Shown: positions 35,117 to 46,240, counted from the first letter of the stretch. The stretch is DNA of 64,000 nt from Plasmopara viticola (GCA_001695595.3 MBPM02000020.1:682001-746000), one strand, 5' to 3'. A program made the numbers and translations. The notes: a model not told the origin generated them from the letters alone.

Positions 35117-35237
35117 GTAGTTGCCTTTTATTTAGTACTATTCAAGAAAACTAAATAAACTACATCATCTGAATCCACATAAATAATATGTCATATTACA
35201 ATTATATCTTTTATAGTATATAAAACTATATCACAAG

Positions 35238-35620
35238 TTGACGTATAATAGAACATATTATCTTGATCATAGGGATACATATCTTGAAGCGAAGCGAACA
35301 TACTATGCAAAGAACAAGAAAGTTATAACGGCTAGACGTAAGCAGATAATCAATTGCGAATGTGTTAACTTATCAATACAACTCCATTTTCAACCATGTC
35401 AAATCAAAAAAGCATATAAGGTCAGTAAAAAGTGATAAGAATGAAGAAGATGTATCAGATGTCTCAATGGATAGAGAAGAATGTATTCCATCGGCTTCAT
35501 ATTTGAATGAGTCGTCAAGAATTATCGACTTGAGTCGCAGGAGCCAGCCCGCTATCGGATTTTTAAGCGAGGTGGCGGACGTCCGCCATCCGGTGAACTT
35601 AAGCATTCTAATACAGATGT
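35238..35620 (+). pseudogene. CECG zinc-finger protein, copy 1 (virus-associated), broken
   Basis: The frame begins MTYNRTYYLDHRDTYLEAKR and has a lysine-rich linker and INCEC. After a +1 break it continues NSIFNHVKSKKHIRS, so the Cys-Cys and His-His pairs of a C-E-C-G...H...KKH finger fall in two frames. An acidic tail EEDVSDVSMDREECIPS follows. Small proteins of this type are common in giant viruses and related elements. Two more copies lie inside the 38.7-48.1 kb viral element. Confidence 0.5.
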
Positions 35621-35631
35621 TTTAGCCGACT

Positions 35632-35850
35632 TCATTTTTTGTGATGGGATATGTGCTTTTGCTGCTCCACGTGAAGGAGCAAATCCAGCTCCAACTGCCG
35701 CGGATCGATTCGCGCCAGCTCCATGGTGTTCGTTTTATTCTTTCTGTTCTTTTTTTTCACTTTTGTAATCAATTTGAGCTCATATCGCTTCGCAACTTGG
35801 TCGTAGCTTTTGCCACCCAGATTTGCATATCGAACGTGAATCATTTTCAT
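35632..35850 (-). other. Basic ORF cut by MULE insertion
   Basis: A 72-codon minus-strand frame with RYELKLITKVKKKNRKNK and MELARIDPRQLELDLLLH. Its upstream end touches the left terminus of MULE copy 2 at 35853, so it may be a gene interrupted by that insertion. No family is recognised. Confidence 0.3.
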
Positions 35851-35852
35851 GA

Positions 35853-38690
35853 GGGAGAATGGAAAAGATGTACCTTTTTCAAATTAGATGGAAAAAATAC
35901 TCCTTCAAAACAAAAAATGATGAAAAAGCAAAAAAGTATTCCTAGCAATAAACATTCTGGCAACAATGGCAAAAATAAACATGTAAAGAAATAAAAAAAA
36001 GAGAATTTATACCCTCGAATAGTGATTCTTACCGCATACAATCTTTGGAGAGCCTTGAAGAGATGGTTAAAAAAACAGAGAGATGGCGCGGGATCAAATC
36101 CGCTTGTCACAAATAGTAAATTCACTACATAGACTGGACAGATAGTGCGTATACTGTTTAAAGTCTTGACGTAAACCGGTACTACTAAGTGCGCCCTAAC
36201 CCAATAAAGCCATTAAGTCCACCTTATCACAACTCGTATGAGAGTCTCATGATACCTTCGTCTTCGGATGCTTGGGGTGAAAGACTGTGGCAGTTCGGGA
36301 ATAGGGCAGATGGTGTTGTGCCGCTGGTGTTATGATCGAAGAAAGTACGGTGCTGTGGAGTGAATGAAATTGCCGGAGCTACGTGTGCGATTGGACTGTT
36401 ACTCGTGGCACAGAAAACTTTGTGGTCGGCACAAGGATTATCATTATTACAACAGTCGATGAAACAACGACGAGAGAAGACATAGTGGGAGAGACGCGGG
36501 TGGCAAGCGAAGAGAACAACGTAAATTCAGATAAGTTTTCTTCACCCAAGCTTACAAGCGTCAAGAAAATAAGAAACGCGCGGTTGTTGAGTACAATCGC
36601 CGTTTTTGTCGTTCATACGTGGTTACTCGAAGCGACTTCCGTCGATACAAATGTGTTTGTTCGAAAGCATCATGTTCATCGATGGTTTGATTTACGTATG
36701 GAAAAGCTTTGGACCTCCGACACGATTTGTCGCGCATACATGTGATGTTTCATCGGTTGATCTTCACTCGCGGAATGCTCGACGTGCGTTTACGGCAAAG
36801 CAGCTGGCGCAAAGTGATGTCGTGCAAAAATTGGTGCATACACATTGCCGGAACCCGTCGCCAATAGTCATTCGTGATCATTTAGAAGGCATGGGAATAT
36901 TTGTGACGTATGACAACTGTGTGAACGCTTGCAAAAGGCTTATGGAAAAGTATCATGGTGACGATTATAGTCAATTCCAGTTATTTTTGTCGTGCTACGA
37001 AGCACTTGAGAAACGCGGGCATGCGGTATCTATTGAGGTTAAAGAAAAAGTTTTCTGCGGGCAGCAATTGGTTATATGCAAAAATTTTATGAGTTTCCTT
37101 CATATGCATTACGCTGCATGGCACTGGATGGCACTTTTTTCTAGAACAAAGTTGGAAGTGCGCTTTTGGTGGCAAGTTCCGGAAATGGGAATAATGAGAT
37201 TAAGATTGTTGCAGTCATATTCGTCGGCAGTGAGACTAAAGCGAATCGGGCGTAATTCGTCAACTTCCTGGTCCAGCATTTACCTGTACTTCAAGCCTCC
37301 ATCTTGGAAAAGGTTGGGGTGATGCCCTCCTTTCAAGCGCGGGGGCTAAATGCTCGCGCGCTTCGGGCAGGTGCTCTCGGGCATCTGCAGGTCTCTAACG
37401 AGTCTCACCCTCGACGCGACGGTCTCCAGCACCGGGCGCCACCTGGGCTCTTTCCAAGTCAGAGCTAAACAAAATAATAGTAGACCCTCACGACCTCAGT
37501 GCTGGCTGCACTGCCCGCCGAACGAGACCCGACGTATGCGGACACCACTCTAAGCCGTGTACTAGCCAGACTGAGCCTAGCACGTGCATAACTTGGCAAC
37601 GCGATAACGTAGTACATTCTAGCCTCCGTAATTCTAATCGTGACAAGGGATTAGTGCCAGCAATGAAAGAAAATGACAGTGAGATACCACATTGCCTTTG
37701 CTTACGTCACTTTATAGAAAATTTCAATTTAAAGCTTAGAAACAAGACGTTGTAGGAACATGCATGGGGCTTGGCACGTGCACTGACCAGACAATCGCAC
37801 GAAGCCAAAGAAGAAGACCTGATGAAGTAAAGTCGAGAGGCAGTGAAATGGCTGGCTAGCGTTGGCTATACGAAGTGGTCAATAACTCATAGTCAATGTT
37901 CACGATATGGAATGTTTACCTTCAATAACGTTGAATCCATGAACAACGCGCTGAAAAAAATCCGTGAAATACCGATCTTGGATTGTAGGATGGCAATTTA
38001 ACGCTTTGTCGGTACGTAGTGGCTTTAATTTGCTGGACAGACCAAACAATGGGGTGTGATTACGTCTTATGCTGCCAGTCGCATCACTTCAATGCTAAAA
38101 ATGTCCGAGGAAACAATTTAAGTATGTTCAAGTTCAACTACATCGTTTGTTGTGTCGATTCGAATTTGAACAAACAAGCCAATGGAGTCTGTTGAGGTGA
38201 ACAGTAGCAGTAGTACCTGTAAATGCGATTATGTGAAGAATATGAACGATCCATGTCGACACCTAATAACAGCACTCAATTTTTTTAATCAGCTGTCACG
38301 TGCAAAATTGTTATTTGGGAATATGTGGTCAAACAAACGTATCTACTTGCCTGCGATGAAGCACTAGAAGTGAATTTGTGACAATATGTGAACTATTAAA
38401 AAGTGAGCATCTTCCATCAAATCCATACAAAAGGAAAGGTCGAAAAACAGCGTGTCAAATCAAACCATGCTACATCAGAAGTTGACGCGCCAAAAAGTGT
38501 TTATCGATGGGGCAGCTGTGGTCAAATGGGACATAACAAGCGCCGATGCACCCGTAATGCGCATTATAAAGTATGTTTTCCTTAGTGAGCAAGGTATAAT
38601 TTATTTATAATAGTTTTTTACCTCGTAGGTATTTTTTTTTATTTTGGCGGAAAATTTGTGATTCAAGGTAGATTTTACTTTCTATGTAAA
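35853..38690 (+). mobile_element. MULE copy 2, transposase split by SINE-like insertion
   Basis: The left end GGGAGAATGG is preceded by TTTTCATGA, a possible 9-bp target site. Coding begins around 36606. The N-terminal part includes SRNARRAFTAKQLAQSDVV and VTYDNCVNACKRLMEKYHGD. A frame break near 37090 is followed by NEIKIVAVIFVGS-type text, then HLPVLQAS, where a SINE-like element (37301-37620) is inserted. After it the transposase resumes with VILIVTRDKGLVPAMKEN, LCLRHFIENFNLKLRNK, NNVESMNNALKKIREIPILD, a SWIM finger (CKCDYVKNMNDPCRH) and a zinc-knuckle remnant SCGQMGHNKRRC near 38520. The right terminus is not seen: similarity to the other copies stops near 38690. Stops and frame changes make it inactive. 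Confidence 0.8.
37301..37620 (+). mobile_element. SINE-like retroposon copy 1, inside MULE copy 2
   Basis: A GC-rich 320-bp block, unlike its AT-rich surroundings, flanked by AGCCTCC at 37294-37300 and 37621-37627. Removing it and one flank rejoins the transposase frame (HLPVLQAS to VILIVTRDKG). MULE copy 1 shows the uninterrupted site. A second copy lies at 52659-52990 in the opposite orientation with its own duplication. The element starts near GGAAAAGGTTGGGG and ends in GATAACGTAGTAC. No clear tRNA A and B boxes were found. Confidence 0.78.
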
Positions 38691-38759
38691 ATACTATTCA
38701 TATAATTTCTATTGTTTCGTTATTACGAAACATGCTGGCTTTATATATAATCCCATTCA

Positions 38760-40290
38760 TATTGGTTTAGCAAATTAAGTTCCCTACGTATCTAAGTATT
38801 TTTGTCTCCTAATAGAAGCTCCCCAGATAATTTATATCTCTCGTTATTCAATATACCTCGTCTTCCATTATTCCGAAGACCAGCACCACTTAGATTTATG
38901 TTTTTACGTGTATCAGCGATCATTGATGCTTCTGGTTCGTACATACCAATCACATCATTGTAATATTCTTTCAGAATTATACCGTACGTAGCAGTGTAAT
39001 CTACCTTATTATCTAACGTAGTCAGCGATTTTTCGGATATGTCTTTGCTGTTGCCCTTTTTGTCAATTCTGTAAAAGTTTGCGTGCTCCCCAGAAAAAAA
39101 CCTGCTTCTTCGACAGCTTTAAAATCTCCTCTTCGAAAAGCTACAGGATGCATCTTGTAGTCTACCAGCCAATTATTGTCATTGTATAGCTGGAGAACTC
39201 TTTTTTTTAATATGTTGCTCCATTATGTTAAGATGCTTTGTTGTTAGTATTGTTTAGTGATGCAGACAAATCGTTCAATGGGAGCAGACTATCCTAATTG
39301 TTCTTAGCTCTGGTGGATTGTTTAAAACCTATATTATTTTGTTTCAGAATACTAACAAAATCTGAGAACGTGTGCGCCTAACTAATCTTGGACGTTATCA
39401 AGCTGTACTTCTTTTTCCACATGTATCAGCCACTATATTGAGATCTAATCGATGCGGTAGTTAGGATATTCTCAGAACTGATGTGATTGTGATTGTTGGA
39501 GCTTTCCGATTGGAATTTTTTAAATCCAGATAAATCGTCAGTCTGTAGAATCTGTCTCGAAAAATCTTTTGCTTCTGCTTCAACTGCTCCATCAGCAAGA
39601 TTTGCAAAAACACCTCTATTTGATTGTTTCAGCATTGGTTCATCTTTGATATCTAGCTGATCTTGAAGATTTCGTATATAATTTGATGATTTAGAGAAAT
39701 TAAATGAAAAATTTGCCTTTTTAGAAAGCTTCCCAGTTTTTTATAATAGATAGCTCAATTTTCACCAATGAAGGTATCCTTATCTGGCATACCATCAAAT
39801 TTAAGAGGACAAATCTTTTTGTTTATCAGATGCGGGAGCTTCCCACATATGTACTCGACTTCGTCTTAAGCAACTGATTGTTCTTCGGGGGTATCAGGTT
39901 CAGTCTTGATTCAAGGTCAAACAATAGGTTGTTTAACGTCGCCAGACTCATCTGTTTAAGCTGCCGTGCTCACAAATGCAGATTTATTTGTTTGAGTAGT
40001 GGCATTCGCAAGTGACATTGAGTCATCTGTTTCTGCCCCAGCATTTGCATACGCCATAGAGTCATCTGTTTGTATAGATCGTTTACTACTATTATTGTCA
40101 GTTTGGGTAGATTCTGATATTTATTCCCAGAAGTTTGAGCTGATGCAGTGGCATTTGAGCATCATAATTAAAGCCATCATTTTCGCTTGATCACTCGTCC
40201 AATCTGTTATTGCATAAGTTTCGTTTTTGATGCGTTCAAGCTCTTGTTCTCTTTCGATCTGCTGGAGAAGCTGTTGTCGCTAATTTCTTA
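38760..40290 (-). pseudogene. Unassigned viral ORF with QTDDS repeats, decayed
   Basis: On the minus strand a helical start (LLQQIEREQELERIKNETYA) leads to an acidic low-complexity stretch with repeated QTDDS/ETDDS-like units (SIQTDDSMAYANAGAETDDS). Next come IKTEPDTPEEQSVA and ICPLKFDGMPDKDTFIGEN. After frame changes follow MLKQSNRGVFANLADGAVEA, FSRQILQTDDLSGFKKFQSE, LYNDNNWLVDYKMHPVAFRR, and near 38900-38760 VDYTATYGIILKEYYNDVIG, RKNINLSGAGLRNNGRRG and YKLSGELLLGDKNT. The pieces are collinear, so they look like one long or two adjacent genes. I recognise no family. Position next to capsid genes suggests a virion or regulatory protein. Confidence 0.45.
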
Positions 40291-40299
40291 TATATTGTA

Positions 40300-41214
40300 T
40301 AATTCTGAAGTTCGTAAACATTTTTGCGTATTCTATATTATGCGGCCTAAAAATTATATAGAATATTAATTGCTGTTTCTTGTCACGAATTAGCAGTGTT
40401 ATCAGCATAGATGTATCTTCGAACTTAATATAGTCATAGTCTTGGTCGACGATGGTCAACATGATGTTGTTGTATTATCCACCATTCACAGTTACCCACT
40501 GATACTCCGGATATGAAACAATTATTAGTCGGCCAATTTAAGTGTCTTGCATAGTATAAGATGTTAAAATGTCGGGGGGGTGCGTAGCTTTATTGTTCGC
40601 TCATGAACATCGGACCAAATATGAGCTAAAAGGATTGATTCGAGGAGTAAAAGTTGGGAAAATTGATTGATTTGTTGTCTGAGTAGTGCCAGGATATGTA
40701 CCTGCAGCAACTTAAATAACATTACAAAAGTTTCCAAATAATACAATCTTTAATGCATTCGTAGCCATTGGTAGACCACTTTCACCAGAGCTATACAATC
40801 CGCTAGCAGGACGCGTGTATCCTGTTGACAAAATAGAATGCGTAGCAAGTAGATAAATCTGACAGCTATAATAAGTAGCATTGGCTAATATTTTGATATA
40901 TGAAACATTATTGCCTTGCGCATCGATTAAATAGGCTCCCGCCAAGATGTAATGTAATTAAAAATATCACTATACTTATAGCATCCATTTAAAGACTAAG
41001 AAATGTTGATGATTTGATATTTTGCAGCCGTAGGAACTTATATGCTAAAAGTGTTGTTAGAGTAATTTATATTTTTTATATTAAATTAAGAATTAAAAAT
41101 TTGAATTGCGATTTCCTGAGATATAAAGCTCACACTAAAGTTGAATCGCAATAGGTAATTATAACCATTTAAAACGATGCTGTTGCGATTTAATACGATA
41201 GTATATGTAGACAT
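40300..41214 (-). pseudogene. Probable minor capsid (penton-like) protein, decayed
   Basis: Starts MSTYTIVLNRNSIVLNGYNY at 41214. The first frame has several in-frame stops, with INYSNNTFSI and GCYKYSDIFNYIT. After a shift near 40945 come AGAYLIDAQGNNVSYIKILA and NATYYSCQIYLL. A further shift gives AGTYPGTTQTTN and RINPFSSYLVRC near 40640, then NNIMLTIVDQDYDYIKFED and LITLLIRDKKQ near 40400. The length, about 280 residues, and the beta-rich pattern ending in a TIVDQ...LITLLI strand pair fit the single jelly-roll minor capsid proteins of Polinton-like viruses. The family assignment is inference and should be tested by structure prediction. Confidence 0.5.
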
Positions 41215-41431
41215 GGCTTTTCGCTGGATTAGTAATGCTATAGTATTTAAAATGTAGCAAATATTTAATTTGGTGTCCATCTTGAAAAAGATTTTTTATA
41301 GTATTCCATCCACAAGTTGTAATCTAAGATGTCTGCAATTGAATCTATCTTTGAAAATTTATAGTTTGAGTTGGCTCGTATCGAAATTAATCTTAAGCTA
41401 GCTGACAGTAAATCCAATACTGGCGCTCGAA

Positions 41432-41629
41432 TTGATGCTCAATTTCGAAAAATTCATGCAAAAATCTGATTCAAAGCTAGTGAGAAAAATTAGAGAAGAC
41501 GAAGCAGTAGCTGAAATACAAGTAATAAAGAATTATTTTGTATGTGAGTGTGGCAGCAAGCTGCAGATGGCAGATAAGAAACGTCATCTAGTCATCAGAA
41601 AGCACTTACAATATGTTGAATTGCTATAA
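41432..41629 (+). CDS. CECG zinc-finger protein, copy 2 (virus-associated fragment)
   Basis: A 65-codon frame containing SDSKLVRKIREDEAVAEIQV and NYFVCECGSKLQMADKKRHL followed by VIRKHLQYVEL, a complete C-E-C-G...H...H single-finger pattern. Upstream in another frame, IDAQFRKIHAK suggests the N-terminal part is frame-shifted. It lies between the divergent minor capsid and ATPase remnants of the viral element. The role is unknown; nucleic-acid binding is a reasonable guess. Confidence 0.45.
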   Translation: MMLNFEKFMQKSDSKLVRKIREDEAVAEIQVIKNYFVCECGSKLQMADKKRHLVIRKHLQYVELL

Positions 41630-41697
41630 GAATGCAATCATTTTAAGAACAGATTTATATAGTCTATACGAAATTGAAGTCCACAAAATGAAGATAG

Positions 41698-42330
41698 CTA
41701 TAATCCATACGGATCTATAACCTTATCAAAATTATATTTAATCTGTTGTTTTACGCTGTCAACAAAAAATATCTGTTCATTATCTTCAAACGTCTGGCAG
41801 TAAGCTTTATAGTTTCTTTCTTCTGTTATGCCAAGAATGTTGAAGTCCTTCAGAATCATAAAAATATCTTTTTTTGAGTTGGCCTTGAGAATAGCTTCTA
41901 TTCTGAGTTCAAACGTATCATTTTATTAGCACCGTGGAACAACGAAACGCTTGGGAATATGGGGCTCAACTTGAAGTGTCTACCACGTGTAAAATAGTGA
42001 CTGAAGTCGTTCTTTTGTAGTTTGTCATCGTTACTAAAATCATCTATAATAACAAGCTCTAAAGTATAATCTTGGTTTTTCTCAAAAGGGATCTACTGCT
42101 GGAATGATTTTCGGCATCATAGAATGTTACAAAACATTCTATCTTTTCCTCTATGTAGTTGTAGAGCCCTTAGAGCTTATTTCGAACAATGCAATCAAGA
42201 TGGCTAGATACATGCGGGCTGTTTCTTAATATGAAGAAGCAAAGATAATTTTTTCCACTGTAGCTTATACCCAAAATTATCAAGCGTAATAAGTTCTATA
42301 TATCTCGATTCTCGATGTCTCTGTAAGTTT
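41698..42330 (-). pseudogene. Virion packaging ATPase (A32/FtsK-HerA type), decayed
   Basis: A degraded Walker A, GISYSGKN, is at about 42285-42262 on the minus strand (Asn replaces the usual Ser/Thr), followed by NSPHVSSHLDCIVRNK and GLYNYIEEKIECF. Walker B LELVIIDDFSND lies near 42058-42025 and continues DKLQKNDFSHYFTRGRHFKL. A third frame gives AILKANSKKDIFMILKDFNI, YKAYCQTFEDNEQIFFVD and a stop at 41698-41700 after KVIDPYGL. The order of Walker A, Walker B, then the TRGR-type sensor region is that of genome-packaging ATPases of Polinton-like viruses and large DNA viruses. At least three frame breaks. Confidence 0.68.
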
Positions 42331-42412
42331 CACCTTTAATTTGGCTAGGTAGTTGGCTGACATCATTTTTATACATATCGGACTAATATATAAGCTCACA
42401 ATTTATAAAATT

Positions 42413-43022
42413 ATGCCTCCGGGCGATAACTTCCCTTTAATCTACAACAGAGATGATTGGATTGATGCTTATACTACACTTACATTAGATACAGCACATC
42501 AACGTTACAACAGAAAATATGGAATCAAGTACACATCTATTTTATACATTAGTGGTAACATATATATCATTATGGATCATTTGTCAACCTAAGCTATATC
42601 TCAGGAGTTACTCCCGAAACCGCGCTCGGATCAAAAGCATTGTTTTTGGATTCTAATAGATCTGTTGCTAACATCTATGGTATGACAATGGACATGGTTG
42701 GCACTGAATTGAACATCTCTGCATTAGGATTTAATGGCGTAACATTTAATTAAAGCTTCTATATTAAAATTATTGAAGGAGGAGCTGTAGCTTCACTAGC
42801 TGTAGTATTGAGCTTAACAAAAGATATCACCGGACTCGGAATTGTATCAGAACCTACTATTAATGGTACATCGTTGTTCAGCGGCACAGAATGTGATTTC
42901 GGTAGTTATAAACTGATTGGAGTTAGCGTAGATGTTTCAACTTTTTCAACTTTGACATCTTCAACCCTTGGGACATTCGCTAGATCCAAAGCAATAAATT
43001 TAAGTTCTTCGGAAGTCGGATA
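42413..43022 (+). pseudogene. Tail-fibre-like protein, N-terminal modules, decayed
   Basis: The start MPPGDNFPLIYNRDDWIDAY is at 42413. After a stop and frame change comes YISGVTPETALGSKALFLDS, NRSVANIYGMTMDMVGTELN and ISALGFNGVTFN, then another stop, and SLTKDITGLGIVSEPTINGT with a STLTSSTLGTFARSKAIN end at 43022. Short alternating modules of the VTPGTA..KALVLDS type and ISSLSAT-like repeats are typical of fibre or adhesin proteins that end in a peptidase S74 domain, which is found 2.5 kb further on. These are probably pieces of one gene family. Confidence 0.5.
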
Positions 43023-43600
43023 AAGAGTTTATGGGGAGACTGCTTTCAAAGAAATTGTTTGTGTTTCAAGAAATTATGGATTAACTAAATTGTTTGTGTT
43101 TCAAAAAATTTTGGGTCAACTATTGCAACTAAAGCTCAAACGATTCAAAAGTGAAGCCCGATGTTACAGTTATATTGTGGGTACGACCAAACAGAAGTAA
43201 TTGGAACTAATTCAGCTGAATATAAAGATTTCATCCGTTCAAACCGTCAACTCGTTGGGTTTATTGATAATTATCAATCTGGATGGCTTCATGGCTATTT
43301 GCTGGGAATTCCCCTTGGAAAAGTAGTGCTTTTGCTTTTTGTCCACAGCTTTACACAAGTCTTGAAGCGATGAATATATGCTGCAATAGTTCAACAATTA
43401 GCTCTTTTACATCTGGTTCATTAAACAAACTCAGCTCATAGAGGACTCTAACCAATCAAGGACAACTGTGTTTAACACTGAAGAGAGCAAGAAATGTAAA
43501 AACGAAACCATCTTGAGATTTTTTCTCTATTTAGTATTTCAATGAGAATGTAAAACTCAATTGTTGATGATAATTTACCAAAAGGGGATCGGAGAAACTA
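43023..43600 (+). other. Viral spacer with short frames
   Basis: A frame at 43161-43373 (DFIRSNRQLVGFIDNYQSGW) and a partial direct repeat of TTGTTTGTGTTTCAA at 43057 and 43090 occur here. No family is recognised. It lies inside the viral element. Confidence 0.3.
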
Positions 43601-43619
43601 TCGCTAATCAAACTATCAA

Positions 43620-43834
43620 GAAAACAAACGCAAATAATCAGGACAAATCAAAAGTTAAAAAAAAAAGATCCTGAGCGATGGCGTGTCTACGCTCGGCAGT
43701 TTTATGAAGAGAAGAAGATGACTCTATTAATGGCTCAATGTGAATGTTCTCGGATAGTTCGAGAAGACTCAATTAAGCGCCACCTATTTGGTAAACGTCA
43801 TATTCGATTAATGGAAGAACCACAATCTAAATAA
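43620..43834 (+). pseudogene. CECG zinc-finger protein, copy 3 (virus-associated)
   Basis: A lysine-rich start runs into a run of ten A residues at 43657-43666, where the frame slips. After it the frame reads DPERWRVYARQFYEEKKMTL then MAQCECSRIVREDSIKRHLF and GKRHIRLMEE, ending at 43832-43834. The finger keeps both Cys and both His but has Ser where the Gly of CECG is usual. The A10 slip is the only break seen. Confidence 0.55.
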
Positions 43835-44080
43835 TCGATCCTAAGTGGCACCTAGAGTTGCCAGATAGCAAGAAGATTATATTTTTTAGCCTGCAGGATA
43901 TCTTCCAGGTTTAGATATTATGATTTTCCTGAGTTTTTCAAAGATATCTATATTAATATTATGTTCATCTTGAGTTAAAGCTCAAAGATAGTTCAATACC
44001 TATATAAAAAATACCTTGAGACATAAATCTTCCCTACAGTATAATATTGCTATTGTTGAATTAGCAAGCAAATTAAATCA

Positions 44081-44612
44081 ATGAGCTCCACGTCAACTCA
44101 AATATCTACAGCTTCATTTAGCAGCGATACCGCTGATTTTTGCTGCAACAACAACTGTGTGATTAAAAAAGTGAACTTGAGTTTTACAAAAATCGGCAAA
44201 GACAGCTATCAAGGATTAAAAACAACTTTTTTAGAGAATTGGAAGAACTTAACTCTAGACCAACAACAATAAACGATGATAATTATTTTGTATGCACGAG
44301 CAAAGGTTTCGGGATTACTAATATTGATGTTGATCATAAGAGCAACACAGATGGATTTTTCGAACTTAAAAGAGTTGGAATTGAAATGAAAGACTTAAGA
44401 AATATCTGTGCAAGCATTAAAACGCCATCTGGCATTCGTCACTATGTATATAAATGCGATGAGAGAGAAGCAACATAAGCTAACGTACATGGTTTGGAAG
44501 GTCTTAATAATTGCAATGACGATGGAGTAGTATTTGCTGGCAAGCACTATCGCGTGCTTAGCATTCCAGAGCAGTTAAGTCGTATTCAAATGATTTATAT
44601 GAGAGTTGTGTA
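44081..44612 (+). pseudogene. Unassigned viral ORF
   Basis: MSSTSTQISTASFSSDTADF opens the region. After a frame change near 44240 comes EELNSRPTTINDDNYFVCTS, GFGITNIDVDHKSNTDGFFE and KRVGIEMKDLRNICASIKTP, then past a TAA LEGLNNCNDDGVVFAGKHYR to a stop at 44610-44612. It looks like a coherent coding sequence with two lesions. A further piece (FIDEDNIDDKYYKLCNLLED) lies near 44700. No family is recognised. Confidence 0.4.
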
Positions 44613-44926
44613 ACAAAATGATTGTATATTTAAACAATAAAATCAAAAAAGCAAAAATGATAGAGGTTTTTGTGCAAAGTACTTTGTTTTCATTGATGAA
44701 GACAATATCGATGATAAATACTATAAGCTCTGCAATCTGTTAGAAGACATATGGTTTAATGAATTCGATAAATGGATTTAATTGGATATGCACTGTATAA
44801 CGAAAACCCAGTAGATAAAGATTTTGCTCTGCACACTAACTACACATCAAACCGGATTCCAATAGCTATAAATGGTTCTACCTCTTAAAATGGGATTAGA
44901 ATGAATGGAACTAAATCAATGCTTAT

Positions 44927-45990
44927 ATGAAGAATCTAAACACATCTACTTCTGACAGCACTACTACTACAACGGCAGGGAATCGTGTTTATTGGCAGAT
45001 TGGAGCAGGAAATTCGGGTCAAACTATTCCTAATGATTTTTTCGTATATGGAAACGGAGCTTACGGAGCTGTTAATTCATCTGCTGATCGTCTAGGAATC
45101 AACACATCTTCTCCTGTTGGAGCTATGCATGCTGTTGGAAGTAATACAGTAGGCAGATTTACTGATGGAACATGTGCTCTTGATTTTTGTAGAATACTGC
45201 AGGTGCATGTGGTAGAAGATGTTTTTAGGCCCTTTAACAACAGACGATATGACTTTCCAAACAGACGTACTGAACGAATGACTATCAATTCAATTGCTAT
45301 GGTTGGAATCGGCATAGCACAGTCTTATCCGATGCACGATCAACCCGAGGAGGCCAAGAAGGTTCAATGAATTATCATAAGAATTATTTGGGACCTGGAA
45401 GCAGTAACGATTCAACAACAGCTACTCCTTCAAGTATTTCTGCAATAATGGACGACTTCTGGTAAGTGACGAATCTAACGTTATTTCAGATCATCGTATA
45501 AAATAGAATGTTGAGTTGCTAGTCGAGCAACATGCTGATAGATTTGTTAGAGCTATCAAACCAAACAAATTCAATTTTAGAAAAGACCTCAACGGAAGAC
45601 AGTTTGGGTATATTGCTCAAGGTCTAATTAAAAATGATTCTGGTGAGTTAACCATTGTTGAAGTAGATGCTAATGCCTAAGAATATGTTGGTCAGGATGG
45701 TTTGGTTAGTCAGGCTGACAAGACATTTACGCTCTCAAAAAGTCAAATCATCGCTCTTCTTCATTCAGGCTGGAAGACGGCTTTGAGTAATCTTGACACC
45801 TTGACCAATAAACTAGCGGAACTAGAAGAAATCTCTACAAGCTCAAATATAATCTTCAGTGAAACCAAAATCAGACCAGAGTACAAATATTTTCATTCAA
45901 GTTGCTGGAGATACTTTCACCTACTCAAAGGAAGAAAGTATGTGCTGCGAATGTGTTCATTCCATCCACAGTTTTCACAAAGAGTATAAA
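44927..45990 (+). pseudogene. Fibre C-terminus with peptidase S74 chaperone domain, decayed
   Basis: A Thr/Ser-rich shaft (TSTSDSTTTTTAGNRVYWQI) leads to SADRLGINTSSPVGAMHAVG, the G-I-x-T-S-P-x-x-x-L-H-V motif common just before S74 domains. After two frame changes come SNVISDHRIK, an in-frame stop, and NVELLVEQHADRFVRAIKPN, FNFRKDLNGRQFGYIAQGLI, SGELTIVEVDAN, then a C-terminal helix (LHSGWKTALSNLDTLTNKLA). Peptidase S74 domains trimerise fibres and then cleave themselves off. The Ser-Asp of the SDHRIK site is present. Such fibres occur in phages, giant viruses and Polinton-like viruses, and serve host attachment. Confidence 0.65.
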
Positions 45991-45999
45991 CTTTGGAGA

Positions 46000-46215
46000 C
46001 TCTAAATATCAACAATGTTAGGACAGAACGCCTCTGCAGCTACGGAAGCACTTAGATCATAATGATAAGAAATGGAGAGATAGTCATAGAAAACGACATG
46101 TCAAAGATACAGATTGGCCGGTCAGCTAGTTTTAAGATTTCTTTGGACTCAAATGGTAAAGATATACAGAAAAGCTATGAAATATCTGTATCCAAATCGA
46201 TAAACTCTTTTTAAA
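46000..46215 (+). other. Small viral coding remnant
   Basis: Frames read NINNVRTERLCSYGST and then IRNGEIVIENDMSKIQIGRS and ASFKISLDSNGKDIQKSYEI. It looks like a short beta-rich protein or the tail of the fibre gene. No family is recognised. Confidence 0.3.
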
Positions 46216-46240
46216 CATCAGGTTCATTTTTTTTGATCGA

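Noticed and set aside
36061..36110. Possible tRNA T-arm (GCGGGATCAAATCCGC)
   Set aside because: No matching acceptor, D or anticodon stems could be built around it; it lies in MULE terminal sequence.
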